From the NCBI RefSeq assembly GCF_965137335.1, contig NZ_CBCRZD010000028.1: 34,510 bases of DNA, one strand, 5' to 3'. The position numbers were made by a program, and so were the translations under genes. The stretch comes from Empedobacter stercoris (GTDB taxonomy: Bacteria; Bacteroidota; Bacteroidia; Flavobacteriales; Weeksellaceae). Below, one piece after another: positions 7,359 to 15,433 of the stretch; the first letter of the stretch is position 1; each line of letters opens with the position of its first letter. The notes beneath the pieces were generated by a model that saw only the letters and a program-made list of their open reading frames with translations, was not told the DNA's origin and ran no database searches.

Positions 7359-7886
7359 ATGAGCTCAAATAACCTATCGACATTTCAGCATAAAACAAAA
7401 CTCAAAAAGGTTGGTGATAAATATTTTCTGCCTTTCGAGATTTGGAATTATTTGGATTTTGCTTTAATGTTGATTCTTACTTTCTTCTTTATTTATACCT
7501 CAATTCATATCAATTGGGTCTTTATTTTTATCATGGGATTTTTTATAATACAAATGATTCTCACGATTAAAGATCGATTTTTTATCGAAATTAAGACTTC
7601 AAAATCTTTCAATGAGAATATTCACCTCATCAAAAATCTTGCACAACGTCAAACTAATTTTACGCAATCATTGGACGAAGAAGGTTTGTTTCTTTTTAAA
7701 TATTCGGAACGAAATATTTTTTACAAATACAATTACCGAAAAAGAGATTATATCGAAACAGTTGTGATTTATTGTGAAGACAATTCGATTTGGATCAGTT
7801 CGTATAATCAACGTAATTTTGGACTTTTTAGACGACACAATCTAAAACAATGGATAAAATTACTGAAACTAAAAAGCGAGAATTAA
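7359..7886 (+). CDS. Unknown membrane protein with two transmembrane helices
   Basis: A 175-residue protein not recognised as a known family. After a basic N-terminus of about 30 residues there is a hydrophobic hairpin of two helices (about residues 33-50 and 53-68, rich in Phe and Ile), then a soluble domain of about 105 residues with many aromatic and charged residues, including DEEGLFLFKYSERNIFYKYNY. The fold of the latter could resemble small membrane-associated YcxB-like or PH-type domains, but this is only an impression. It is alone between ndk (divergent) and the amino-acid permease (convergent). Its last codons and its stop are part of a bidirectional terminator hairpin. Confidence 0.72.
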   Translation: MSSNNLSTFQHKTKLKKVGDKYFLPFEIWNYLDFALMLILTFFFIYTSIHINWVFIFIMGFFIIQMILTIKDRFFIEIKTSKSFNENIHLIKNLAQRQTNFTQSLDEEGLFLFKYSERNIFYKYNYRKRDYIETVVIYCEDNSIWISSYNQRNFGLFRRHNLKQWIKLLKLKSEN

Positions 7887-7897
7887 TCTCGCTTTTT
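7871..7897. terminator. Bidirectional terminator overlapping the 3' end of a coding sequence
   Basis: Perfect 11-bp stem AAAAAGCGAGA/TCTCGCTTTTT around a five-base loop (7882-7886). The stop codon TAA of the plus-strand gene is in the loop, so the left arm encodes its last residues; the permease gene on the minus strand stops only two bases beyond the right arm. Confidence 0.88.
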
Positions 7898-7898
7898 G

Positions 7899-9191
7899 TT
7901 ATTTAATATCTTTATTTTCGATTCGTTTATCAAAATAGAATAAGATTATTCCGAGTGCAATAATTCCTAAACCGAATAAGCTTTCTTTTGGTTTTTGCAT
8001 CAATACAAAATAACAGATGTACAAACTAAATGCTAAAAAAAGAGCGGGTAAAACGTAAAAGAATTTACTTTTTATAATCGTTAATTCATCCTGTTTAATG
8101 AAAAAAGCTGTACAAACAGCCAACGTTGCTAAGATTTGTAAAACGAAAGATGTGTAAGTGAATATTACTTCAAAATCTCCTGAAAAAATCAGTAAAATAC
8201 TAATTGCAGTATGCACCCATATCGCACGCACGGGGATTCTATTTTTGTTCTCTTTTGCCATAAAACTCCACAATTTATTTTCGCGTGCTGTTGCTTGTGT
8301 CAATCGAGATCCAATCCACAAATAACCACTAATAGTTGCGATCAATTGTAACGCGATAAAACAACTTACCCATTTTACATTATTTCCAAGTAGATTTGCA
8401 AACGAGATATTTGCTACATTTTCTTGCCCCGACAATGCTGCTGCTGAAGCATGTTTTAAAAAAACATAATTTAATAAAACGTAAGAAATCGTCACAAAAA
8501 CAACGCCTATAAACAATGCTTTTGGTAAATTTTTCTTTGGTTGATTAATTTCTTCCACAATGTAAGAAGCCGAATTCCAACCTGTATAAGCAAAAGTAAC
8601 ATACACCAAAGATGTGGCAAACGCAGGAAGTAACAACTCTCCTTTCCAACTCGAGTCAAAAAGTATTGCATTTGGTTGTACTGCAGGAGTATAATAAAAA
8701 CCAATAACAATTAAAAAGATGATGAATACAACTTTCAGAATTGTAAATATATTTTGAAACTTACTACTTAGATTTAAGCTAAATGATTGAAATATTGCTA
8801 CAATTAAAATCATTGCAATGGCAAATTCTTTTCCGAGGTCAAATCCAAAAATATTAAGGTATTTTCCCATTGCCAAAGCAGCTAAAGAAATTGGAGCCGA
8901 GAAACCAACGAACAAAGAAATCCAACTTGATAAATAACCAAAAAGTGGATGAAATGTCCGAGATAAATAAATATAATCTCCTCCAGATTGTTTGAATTTT
9001 GAAGCTAATTCCGAATAAATAAATGCGCCCATCAAAGCTAAAATCCCTCCAATTGACCAAAGCAATAATATGGAAGTCGTATTTTTAAGATCCGAAATTT
9101 GATAACCTAAACTCGTAAACACACCAGTTCCAATCATATTCGAAATCACTAATGCTGCTGCGGTTTTCCAACCAATTTTAGAATGTGCCAT
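7899..9191 (-). CDS. APC-superfamily amino-acid permease
   Basis: A permease of about 430 residues with roughly twelve hydrophobic spans. The first helix has the APC-family SNMIGTGVFTS motif (substrate-backbone binding region), and the second segment has the conserved SELASKFKQSGGDYIYL stretch of AdiC/LAT-type amino-acid transporters. The ATG at 9191 is preferred over a TTG six codons upstream because homologues begin near MAHSKIGWKTA. It follows the TonB-dependent receptor by about 70 bases with no terminator between, so it should be in the same SAM-riboswitch-controlled transcript. That context suggests methionine or a related compound as substrate; the sequence alone shows only an amino-acid-type permease. 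Confidence 0.88.
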   Translation of the reverse strand: MAHSKIGWKTAAALVISNMIGTGVFTSLGYQISDLKNTTSILLLWSIGGILALMGAFIYSELASKFKQSGGDYIYLSRTFHPLFGYLSSWISLFVGFSAPISLAALAMGKYLNIFGFDLGKEFAIAMILIVAIFQSFSLNLSSKFQNIFTILKVVFIIFLIVIGFYYTPAVQPNAILFDSSWKGELLLPAFATSLVYVTFAYTGWNSASYIVEEINQPKKNLPKALFIGVVFVTISYVLLNYVFLKHASAAALSGQENVANISFANLLGNNVKWVSCFIALQLIATISGYLWIGSRLTQATARENKLWSFMAKENKNRIPVRAIWVHTAISILLIFSGDFEVIFTYTSFVLQILATLAVCTAFFIKQDELTIIKSKFFYVLPALFLAFSLYICYFVLMQKPKESLFGLGIIALGIILFYFDKRIENKDIK

Positions 9192-9261
9192 ACACAAAAA
9201 AAGCGTCAATTGAAATGTTGAATTTACATTAAAATTGACACTTTAAATATATTATTATTGA

Positions 9262-11649
9262 TTAAAATTTAAAACTTGCACGTGCAAAATAATACGCTCC
9301 TGTCATTCCCATTTGTACTGGTGCGTGTGGAAAAACACCATAATAAGAATTCTCGTATACTTGCTTGTCTGGGAAAACATCAAAAAGATTATTTGCTCCA
9401 ATTGTAAAGTTAAAATTCTTCGTGATATCAAATCCAATCGATGCATCTGTCACCACTTTTCCTGTATGTTCTTGCACACTTCCCCATGGATATCCATCCT
9501 TTGTCACTTTACCGAAATAAGTGTTACGCACCATAAAATTGAAACCTGAAATCGAATAATTCAATCCTAAAGTTGCTTTAGCTTTTGGACTCAACGATTC
9601 AATAATATTCACTTGATCTGGTCCAAAAAACTCTTCAGTCGGAATTGTTAAAGCTTCAGGGAAATGGTATCCCACAATTTTTGTCTCGTTAATATTTGCA
9701 GATAAACTTGTATTTAATTTTCCTCTACCCAAACGCGTATCATACGAAATCACTAAATCCAATCCCTTTGTTTCTGTGTCAATCGCATTCGTAAAAATAC
9801 GTGCTGTTGCAACATTGTACTTTTCTAAAATAGGATCTGTAATATCAGAAGTCAAGACAATACGATCATCAACTCGGATAAAATATCCATCTAAAGTAAT
9901 GAACAATTTTGAAGTCGGACGAAAAGTTAACCCTAAACTTGCATTGATTGATTTCTCTTCTTTTAATTGGTCTAATCCAATTTCTCTCGAAAGATCAGAT
10001 TCATTTCGAATAATTCCTTTTGTAACTAAAACTTGATCTCCGTTATCATTTAAGAACAAATCTGTGTACGAATTACTGAAATATTTTTGTTGTAACGATG
10101 GCGCTCTAAATCCTGTAGAAACAGCTCCACGAACCGAATATCCTTTTGCATATTCATATCTTAAGGCTAATTTTCCATTAATTGTACTACCGAAATCTGA
10201 ATAATTCTCAAAACGACCTGCTAAATCAGCAGTGAAATTTCCGAATTTTAATTCTCCATCCACATAAGCGGCAACCGAATGTCGATCTCCTTTTACTGCA
10301 TTCAAAGGTGAAAATCCTATAAAAGATTCTGATCCAGAACCAGAATAAGATGCTTCATCTCCAGCTTCGATTTTATATTGTTCAAAACGGTACTCTCCTC
10401 CAAAAGCTAAACTAATGTTTTGATTGATTCGTTTTGAGAAATCTAAGTTTACCGTATTTTGTAAAAATTGATGTTTACCAGCATAAAAATCGGTTGGTGA
10501 ATCAAGTCCTAATGATTGGTTGATTGAATTTTCTAAATCATATTTAAATGAATTTAACCCAAATGAATTGCTCAAGTCGATTTTCCATCCATCGTACGAA
10601 TAACGTAATCCTGTCGAATTTGAATAATCATTCACATTTGATTTTAATGTCGCTTGAAATCCTGTTGGATAAATTTTCAACGCATCATCAGACAATTCGC
10701 TTGGTAATCTTCTAAATCCAAAACCTTCTCCTTGTCGCAACGAAACACCTCCGAAAGAATAAAAATCCAATCGATCATTAATTGCTGTTTCAGCATTCAC
10801 AAAAAATTGTTGATTCTTGATTGCCGCATCACCAATTTGAAATCTAAAATCTTTTCTTGATAATCCTAAAGCGGCTATCTTCGCATCATCCGCAGCTCGT
10901 GCCGCATCTGGATCATCAGCGAAATCATATGCAAAATTATCTCCAAAAATATCTAAATTATGATCTTTCGAACGATTCGTTTTTTTACGTTCACTTACAA
11001 CCGCAGAAAGCACAATCGAACCAGACTGACCTAATTTTGTGCCGAAACTACCATTAAAATTATACGTTTCACCATCGTTACGCGAAGTTTGTCCGTAAGT
11101 CAACGACGCATCACCTCCAGGTTTAGATTTCAACACTATATTCACAACACCAGCAATTGCATCAGAACCATATTGCGCAGCTGCACCATCTCGTAAAACT
11201 TCAATCTTGTCGATAACAGAAATTGGAATTGCACCTAAATCTGTTCCAACAGAACCATTCCCAACCGTGTTTTGATAATTAACCAACGATGTGGTATGAC
11301 GTCTTTTTCCATTCACCAACACCAATACTTGATCTGGTCCCATTCCACGTAAAGTCACAGGATCAACGTGCTCTGTTCCGTCTGCAGAAGACTGTCGAAC
11401 CGAATTGAAAGATGGTATAACGACGTTTAAGATATCATTTACACTCAACTGAGGCGAAGACGTTTTTAATTTTTCAACATCAATGATGTCGACTGGAACC
11501 GATGAATTAACAACTGTTCTTTCAGAAGCACGACCTCCGATTAAAATAACCTCGTTAAGATTTGTTTCTTCTTTTTCTACTTCTTGTGCAAAAAGAGTTG
11601 ATGCGCAAATAAATGCGAATGAAGCAAGTAAAAATTTGTTTCTTTTCAT
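9262..11649 (-). CDS. TonB-dependent receptor under SAM-riboswitch control
   Basis: A 795-residue outer-membrane receptor. It has a signal peptide ending at about residue 21 (LFAQE), a plug domain (about residues 45-180) with VTLRGMGPDQVLVLVNGKRR and IEVLRDGAAAQYGSDAIAGVVNI, and a 22-strand-type barrel ending in ARASFKF with the terminal phenylalanine. There is no N-terminal carboxypeptidase-like domain and no SusD partner, so it belongs with classical small-ligand receptors. The plug resembles iron-complex receptors, but the upstream SAM-I riboswitch and downstream APC permease point to a sulfur amino-acid-linked substrate (inference). The ATG at 11649 is used; the TTG two codons earlier is unnecessary. 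Confidence 0.93.
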   Translation of the reverse strand: MKRNKFLLASFAFICASTLFAQEVEKEETNLNEVILIGGRASERTVVNSSVPVDIIDVEKLKTSSPQLSVNDILNVVIPSFNSVRQSSADGTEHVDPVTLRGMGPDQVLVLVNGKRRHTTSLVNYQNTVGNGSVGTDLGAIPISVIDKIEVLRDGAAAQYGSDAIAGVVNIVLKSKPGGDASLTYGQTSRNDGETYNFNGSFGTKLGQSGSIVLSAVVSERKKTNRSKDHNLDIFGDNFAYDFADDPDAARAADDAKIAALGLSRKDFRFQIGDAAIKNQQFFVNAETAINDRLDFYSFGGVSLRQGEGFGFRRLPSELSDDALKIYPTGFQATLKSNVNDYSNSTGLRYSYDGWKIDLSNSFGLNSFKYDLENSINQSLGLDSPTDFYAGKHQFLQNTVNLDFSKRINQNISLAFGGEYRFEQYKIEAGDEASYSGSGSESFIGFSPLNAVKGDRHSVAAYVDGELKFGNFTADLAGRFENYSDFGSTINGKLALRYEYAKGYSVRGAVSTGFRAPSLQQKYFSNSYTDLFLNDNGDQVLVTKGIIRNESDLSREIGLDQLKEEKSINASLGLTFRPTSKLFITLDGYFIRVDDRIVLTSDITDPILEKYNVATARIFTNAIDTETKGLDLVISYDTRLGRGKLNTSLSANINETKIVGYHFPEALTIPTEEFFGPDQVNIIESLSPKAKATLGLNYSISGFNFMVRNTYFGKVTKDGYPWGSVQEHTGKVVTDASIGFDITKNFNFTIGANNLFDVFPDKQVYENSYYGVFPHAPVQMGMTGAYYFARASFKF

Positions 11650-11705
11650 TTTCAATTTTTCATAAAACTTTCAAGAAACCAACAGATAAAAGTGAAATAC
11701 TTTTA

Positions 11706-11805
11706 CTCATCTTTCCCTTTGATAGGTTGGATTTAGCACCTTAGATTATAAGTCATCTGGTTGCTAAGGTTTCATCGGGCCAATCCCTCCGCCTTTCTTG
11801 ATAAG
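11706..11805 (-). ncRNA. SAM-I (S-box) riboswitch
   Basis: On the minus strand the 100-base leader has the S-box core in order: P1 CTTATC pairing with GATGAG at the 3' end, AAGAAAGG, GAGGGATTGGCCC, GATGAAACC, GCAACC, then AAGGTGCTAAATCC. These are the conserved kink-turn, pseudoknot and SAM-binding segments of the SAM-I class. It begins about six bases after a good promoter and lies about 56 bases before the ATG of the TonB-dependent receptor. In the family, SAM binding turns expression off, so the downstream transport genes should be expressed when SAM is scarce. No strong terminator with a T tract follows the aptamer. Confidence 0.93.
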
Positions 11806-11810
11806 TTATG

Positions 11811-11841
11811 CAAAGGTAATGTTAAAAAACAAATTTGCAAA
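11811..11841 (-). promoter_or_regulatory. Promoter of the SAM-riboswitch transcript
   Basis: The minus strand has TTTG (11838-11841) and TACCTTTG (11811-11818) separated by 19 bases, a full match to the Bacteroidota -33/-7 pattern. Transcription would begin almost exactly at the first base of the riboswitch P1 stem. Confidence 0.75.
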
Positions 11842-11867
11842 CAAAACTCTATTAACTTTATAGAGTT
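11842..11867 (-). terminator. Likely terminator after pabC
   Basis: The minus strand has an 8-bp stem AACTCTAT/ATAGAGTT (11845-11852 with 11860-11867) with a seven-base loop followed by TTTTGTTT. The stem begins within the pabC stop codon, and the tail runs directly into the -33 element of the riboswitch promoter. Confidence 0.65.
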
Positions 11868-12465
11868 ATTTAATCAAATGAGAAATATCCAATTCTTGAC
11901 TTTCTTCGAGATTCATCATCGCGTTGATTCGTTTGAATGAGGTGAAATTTTCTAAATCTCTTACTTTTATATTTTTCTCCATAATTTCTCCTGTTTGCAA
12001 CAAAGCCTCTCGCATTGTACCTTTCAATAAACAAGAACGAGGCGTTACCCATTGCGATCCATCATAAAAAACGATATTCGAATAAATACAATCGGTAATA
12101 TAATTTGATTTAACTAATACCAAATCATCTGTTTTTGATTCCTTTACATACTCATCGAAAAACCAGCGGTCCAAGTATTTGTAGGTATAATTTATTTTAT
12201 TTTCAATTTCAAAAAGTTGAATGGTTTCAATTGGTTTGATTTGATACGGTAGAAATTCTACTGATTGAATTTCGCGGTCATACACTATTCTAACTTTATA
12301 TTTTTCATCTGTTAAATCTTCAGGGAGTTGAATAATTTCTTCTAATACTATCGGATTAATTTCAGTAAAATTATCAGTTCGAGTACGATCAAATCTCGCT
12401 TGATGATATTCTAAATGGCGTAATTGTTTGTTTTCACAACAAATGGATTCAATAAATTGGAACAT
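11866..12465 (-). CDS. pabC: Aminodeoxychorismate lyase (class IV aminotransferase family)
   Basis: A 199-residue PLP-enzyme of the fold-type IV family. The probable PLP lysine is Lys96 in YTYKYLDR, matching the KxxxR region of PabC/IlvE proteins; SNYITDCIYSNIVFYDG corresponds to the conserved ExxxxNxF region, here with T-D-C in place of glutamate, and TPRSCLLKGTMREAL matches the cofactor phosphate region. It is shorter than typical PabC (about 270), being compact at the N-terminus. It overlaps the end of pabB by 17 bases, which strongly supports the role of releasing pyruvate from 4-amino-4-deoxychorismate to give p-aminobenzoate for folate. Another class IV aminotransferase is the alternative. 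Confidence 0.82.
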   Translation of the reverse strand: MFQFIESICCENKQLRHLEYHQARFDRTRTDNFTEINPIVLEEIIQLPEDLTDEKYKVRIVYDREIQSVEFLPYQIKPIETIQLFEIENKINYTYKYLDRWFFDEYVKESKTDDLVLVKSNYITDCIYSNIVFYDGSQWVTPRSCLLKGTMREALLQTGEIMEKNIKVRDLENFTSFKRINAMMNLEESQELDISHLIK

Positions 12466-13408
12466 ATACTTTTTGGATTAATTCTTCATATTCTGCTTTC
12501 GCTTTACTTTTTGCTGTGACTCCTCCTCCACTCTTGAAAATGAAATCGTTTTGATTGTTTTCTATAAAACGAATCATCACTGCGCTATCTAAATTTTCGC
12601 CATCGAAAACACCAAAAACTCCTGTATAAAAATTACGTTCGTACTTTTCAGCTTCTAAAATAATTTCAACGGTTTTCTTTTTAGGCGCCCCACAAATAGA
12701 GCCTGCGGGCAATAGTTGATCGAAAATTGTTCCCAAATTCTGGTAATAATCTTCCTTCAAGTCTCCTTTTATTTCAGAGCTTACTTGTAACAATGTTTTA
12801 TCATTTGTTTTCAATTCTTCTATGTAGCGATAATCTGTCACCTCAACATTTTCGGAAACCAAACTCAAATCATTGCGAATTAAATCCACAATTGTAGCAT
12901 GTTCGGCAGCTTCTTTTTCATCATCTAAAATCAATTGTTTAGCGTGTGGAATTGATGCATCAATTGTTCCTTTCATTGGATTTGAAAAAATTTTTTGATG
13001 TTCTATTTTCACAAAACGTTCGGGTGAAAAGCAAACAAAATCATTTTTATATTTCAGTTTATATTTCGCATCCGAAAAAGTATAAATTTCGTCTAATGAT
13101 AAGTCTGTTTCGATTTTTGTAGGAAGCGTTAAATTCGTCAAATATGAATTTCCAAACAAAAGATTATCGTGCACATGTTTAAATTTTGGCAGATATTCAT
13201 CGAAGGTAATTGGAAATTTTTTAAATTCGAAAGCCTTTTCAAAAGTTTTTTTTTGAGTACAGTTGATTTCAAATTTAATCTCTTCTGATAATTTATTCAA
13301 CGGAACAATTTCTCCATTTTCTTTTAAAAAATCAATCATAAAAAAAAAGGGAACTTTTGCAGCTCCCAATTCATTCATTTTCGTAAAAATCGAATGCTTT
13401 GCTAACAT
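12449..13408 (-). CDS. pabB: Aminodeoxychorismate synthase component I
   Basis: A 319-residue chorismate-binding enzyme that uses ammonia and chorismate to form 4-amino-4-deoxychorismate. The PabB-type NPMKGTIDAS motif supplies the lysine nucleophile that distinguishes PabB from anthranilate synthase; other conserved blocks are IVDLIRNDLS, LLPAGSICGAPKKKTVEII, YERNFYTGVFGVFDG and FKSGGGVTAKSKAKAEYEE at the C-terminus. It is shorter than the Escherichia coli enzyme, as common in Bacteroidota. An alternative start is the ATG at 13378 (MNELGAAKVPFFF), which begins at the conserved region; 13408 is kept because it gives tighter spacing to the upstream gene. Overlaps pabC by 17 bases. Confidence 0.9.
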   Translation of the reverse strand: MLAKHSIFTKMNELGAAKVPFFFMIDFLKENGEIVPLNKLSEEIKFEINCTQKKTFEKAFEFKKFPITFDEYLPKFKHVHDNLLFGNSYLTNLTLPTKIETDLSLDEIYTFSDAKYKLKYKNDFVCFSPERFVKIEHQKIFSNPMKGTIDASIPHAKQLILDDEKEAAEHATIVDLIRNDLSLVSENVEVTDYRYIEELKTNDKTLLQVSSEIKGDLKEDYYQNLGTIFDQLLPAGSICGAPKKKTVEIILEAEKYERNFYTGVFGVFDGENLDSAVMIRFIENNQNDFIFKSGGGVTAKSKAKAEYEELIQKVYVPIY

Positions 13409-13423
13409 TCGATAAAATTAATA

Positions 13424-14179
13424 TTATTCTTGATTTGTACCAAGTAGATCAATTTCTGTTTTTTGATCATCTGTTAATAAAAAATCTTTCACTAATAAAT
13501 AGGCCATAATTTGAGCAATAGGAAATGTTGCCAAAATTCCGACGAAACAAATATAAGCGCCTATTTGAGATAAAATACTGTATAATAATACGGTTAACAA
13601 TATGTACCAAAAATTTTTCATTCCAATTTTATACGATAACTTAATACTGTCTATGACACCATAATTCCCGTAATAAATAATGTAAGGAGTGAAAAAAGTA
13701 ACCACTGAAAGTAGAATTCCTATGATTATAAAAAGTGGTAAAATCGCAAATATGGACAAACTAAAAAGAGGTGCAAACGATTCGTTTTCATTAACTAATA
13801 ATCCAAAACCACCCATTAAAAGTACAAATGGAATCATTAACAACAAACTGAAACCTAACATTAATAAAAAGAACGGAATGAATCGTGTCCATTTTTCAAA
13901 ACCTTTAAAAAAATCATTAAATTCAAATGATTCACCATTTTCTATCTTATCAACCACATGTCCGTATCCCATTTGCAACGGAAACATTACCAAATAAGGA
14001 CCGATAATCGTCACAACAGAAAGTATTGAAATAATAGCCGAAACCAAAGTAAATAATGCAAATTGCAGCCAATTATCACCAAAGATTTTAAACGACTGAT
14101 TAATATAATCACCTAATCTAAAATCAAATTTATTTTGTGTTGCACGACTTACTTTTACTTGATCTAATGTTCTATTCAT
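13424..14179 (-). CDS. Unknown multi-spanning membrane protein
   Basis: A 251-residue membrane protein whose family I cannot name with certainty. A soluble N-terminus contains FDFRLGDYINQSFKIFGDNW, a pattern seen at the front of glycerophosphodiester-phosphodiesterase-type membrane domains and DUF975-like proteins. About five or six hydrophobic segments follow (near residues 38-65, 100-130, 140-170, 188-230), and the C-terminal 20 residues are charged. It lies 15 bases upstream of pabB in the same direction, probably co-transcribed, but nothing ties it to folate synthesis. It diverges from the nitroreductase gene. Confidence 0.75.
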   Translation of the reverse strand: MNRTLDQVKVSRATQNKFDFRLGDYINQSFKIFGDNWLQFALFTLVSAIISILSVVTIIGPYLVMFPLQMGYGHVVDKIENGESFEFNDFFKGFEKWTRFIPFFLLMLGFSLLLMIPFVLLMGGFGLLVNENESFAPLFSLSIFAILPLFIIIGILLSVVTFFTPYIIYYGNYGVIDSIKLSYKIGMKNFWYILLTVLLYSILSQIGAYICFVGILATFPIAQIMAYLLVKDFLLTDDQKTEIDLLGTNQE

Positions 14180-14210
14180 CGTTTTATGAATTTTTTGGAT
14201 TTAAAAAATG

Positions 14211-14218
14211 TAAATTTG
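14211..14218 (+). promoter_or_regulatory. -7 promoter element for the nitroreductase gene
   Basis: TAAATTTG is an exact TAnnTTTG match, 36 bases before the ATG at 14255, in the divergent intergenic region. No correctly spaced -33 TTG is evident. Confidence 0.45.
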
Positions 14219-14254
14219 CCTAATCAGTAGAATAAAATTAAGAATTGTTACAAA

Positions 14255-14827
14255 ATGAATGCAAACGATTTATTATCAATCATAAAAAATAGACGCTCTA
14301 TATTTCCTCCACAATACACGCAAGAAGAAATTACGCGCGAAGAATTAAATCAAATTTTTGAGGCTGCCAACTGGGCACCATCTCATAAAAAAACAGAACC
14401 TTGGCGTTTTATCGTTTTAGAAGGTGCGGTAAAAGATCGTTTTCGCGAATATGTGAAACGTGTTTATGTACAAGGTACTCCTCCAGATCAGTTAAGCGAT
14501 AGAAAAATTAATGCGTTAATTGAAAAATGCGACAAATCGAATAAAATTGTTTTGATCAATTTTATTGATACAGATAAAAATCCTGAATGGGAAGAATTAG
14601 CTGCAACTTCTATGGCTGTTCAAAACATGTGGTTAATGGCAAGCGCATTAAATATTGGTGCTTATTGGTCTTCACCTGCGAATGTAATTGCGAATGTAGA
14701 TGAGTTTACTACGATGGAAGAAGGAGAAAAATGTGTGGGAGTTTTCTATATGGGAAAATATAATGGAGAAACTCCAGAAGGAGTTCGTCAACCAATCGAA
14801 AATAAAGTACGATTTTTAGAGTATTAA
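14255..14827 (+). CDS. Nitroreductase-family flavoprotein
   Basis: A 190-residue protein of the FMN-dependent nitroreductase family, YdjA-like by length. Visible signatures are IIKNRRSIFPPQYT near residue 10 (the RRS FMN-phosphate site), ANWAPSHKKTEPWRFIV (residues 37-53, the APS..N/T.PW.F block), AATSMAVQNMWLMASALNIGAYWSS (cofactor and dimer interface) and a C-terminal GVFYMGKY. The physiological substrate cannot be deduced. It is a single-gene unit with a -7 element upstream and a very strong inverted repeat terminator downstream. Confidence 0.9.
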   Translation: MNANDLLSIIKNRRSIFPPQYTQEEITREELNQIFEAANWAPSHKKTEPWRFIVLEGAVKDRFREYVKRVYVQGTPPDQLSDRKINALIEKCDKSNKIVLINFIDTDKNPEWEELAATSMAVQNMWLMASALNIGAYWSSPANVIANVDEFTTMEEGEKCVGVFYMGKYNGETPEGVRQPIENKVRFLEY

Positions 14828-14833
14828 TTCACT

Positions 14834-14880
14834 ATTACATAAAAAAAGGTTACTTATCAAGTAACCTTTTTTTATGTAAT
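14834..14880. terminator. Bidirectional terminator, 22-bp perfect inverted repeat
   Basis: The bases at 14834-14855 and 14859-14880 are exact inverted copies with a three-base loop (ATC); the core is GGTTACTT/AAGTAACC flanked by seven A and seven T. It separates the nitroreductase gene from the convergent SRPBCC pseudogene, whose stop codon starts at the very next base. Confidence 0.92.
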
Positions 14881-15407
14881 TTATTTTTCGCTTAATTCTT
14901 TTAATTTTGTTAAACCATCACCGTATGATTTTTCCATTTGCGCATCCATTATTAGTTTCATTAAATTCATCGGATAATCTAACTCGCAGTCCATGCTCCA
15001 AGTGACTTTTGTTGTATTCCCTTCTTTTGTCAAAACAATATCTGAAGTTGCATCACTTTCGAATGGTTTTTTGAACATCATTTTTGTGGCCACTTTTTTA
15101 TTCGGTTCTAAAGCTGTTATAATATGACATCCTTTTCCTACATCTTCATTTCCTTCCCAACAATATTCGTCACCCACTTCACCTTGATTTCCTCAATATG
15201 TTAATTTTAGATTTGGATCTAATTTCATCCAAGGATTCCATTATTAAATTTCTTTGACGCACTCGCTTGTTCATACACCTTTTCTATTGGTGCATTAATC
15301 ACTGTTGATGTTTCGAAATGATAGTGTTTCCCCAAAGCAAACATTAGAATTGTTAGAATAAACAATAGTCCAACAATAAATAAAAGAAATTTTTTCAGAA
15401 TTTTCAT
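14881..15407 (-). pseudogene. SRPBCC-family protein gene, broken by a frameshift and a stop codon
   Basis: Two open pieces on the minus strand join into one START-like/SRPBCC protein. The first (15407 downward) begins with a transmembrane anchor and continues HFETSTVINAPIEKVYEQASASKKFNN; then the frame is lost near 15241. In the next frame the expected WNPWMKLDPNLKLTY follows, interrupted by TGA at 15193-15195, after which GNQGEVGDEYCWEG continues to the normal C-terminus. The total of 527 bases is one short of a multiple of three, consistent with a one-base deletion. Intact relatives are polyketide-cyclase/dehydrase-like lipid-binding proteins. With only two lesions the decay looks recent; two separate sequencing errors are less likely but possible. 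Confidence 0.85.
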
Positions 15408-15433
15408 ATAGTGTTAAAATTAATTTTTATACT

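Noticed and set aside
9262..11649. Iron-siderophore receptor as the final functional call
   Set aside because: The plug resembles iron receptors, but the SAM-I leader and APC permease argue against iron as the default; ligand left open.
14881..15407. Programmed frameshift or two separate small genes in place of the SRPBCC pseudogene
   Set aside because: An additional in-frame TGA follows the frameshift, and the two pieces are halves of one domain, so decay is the simpler reading.
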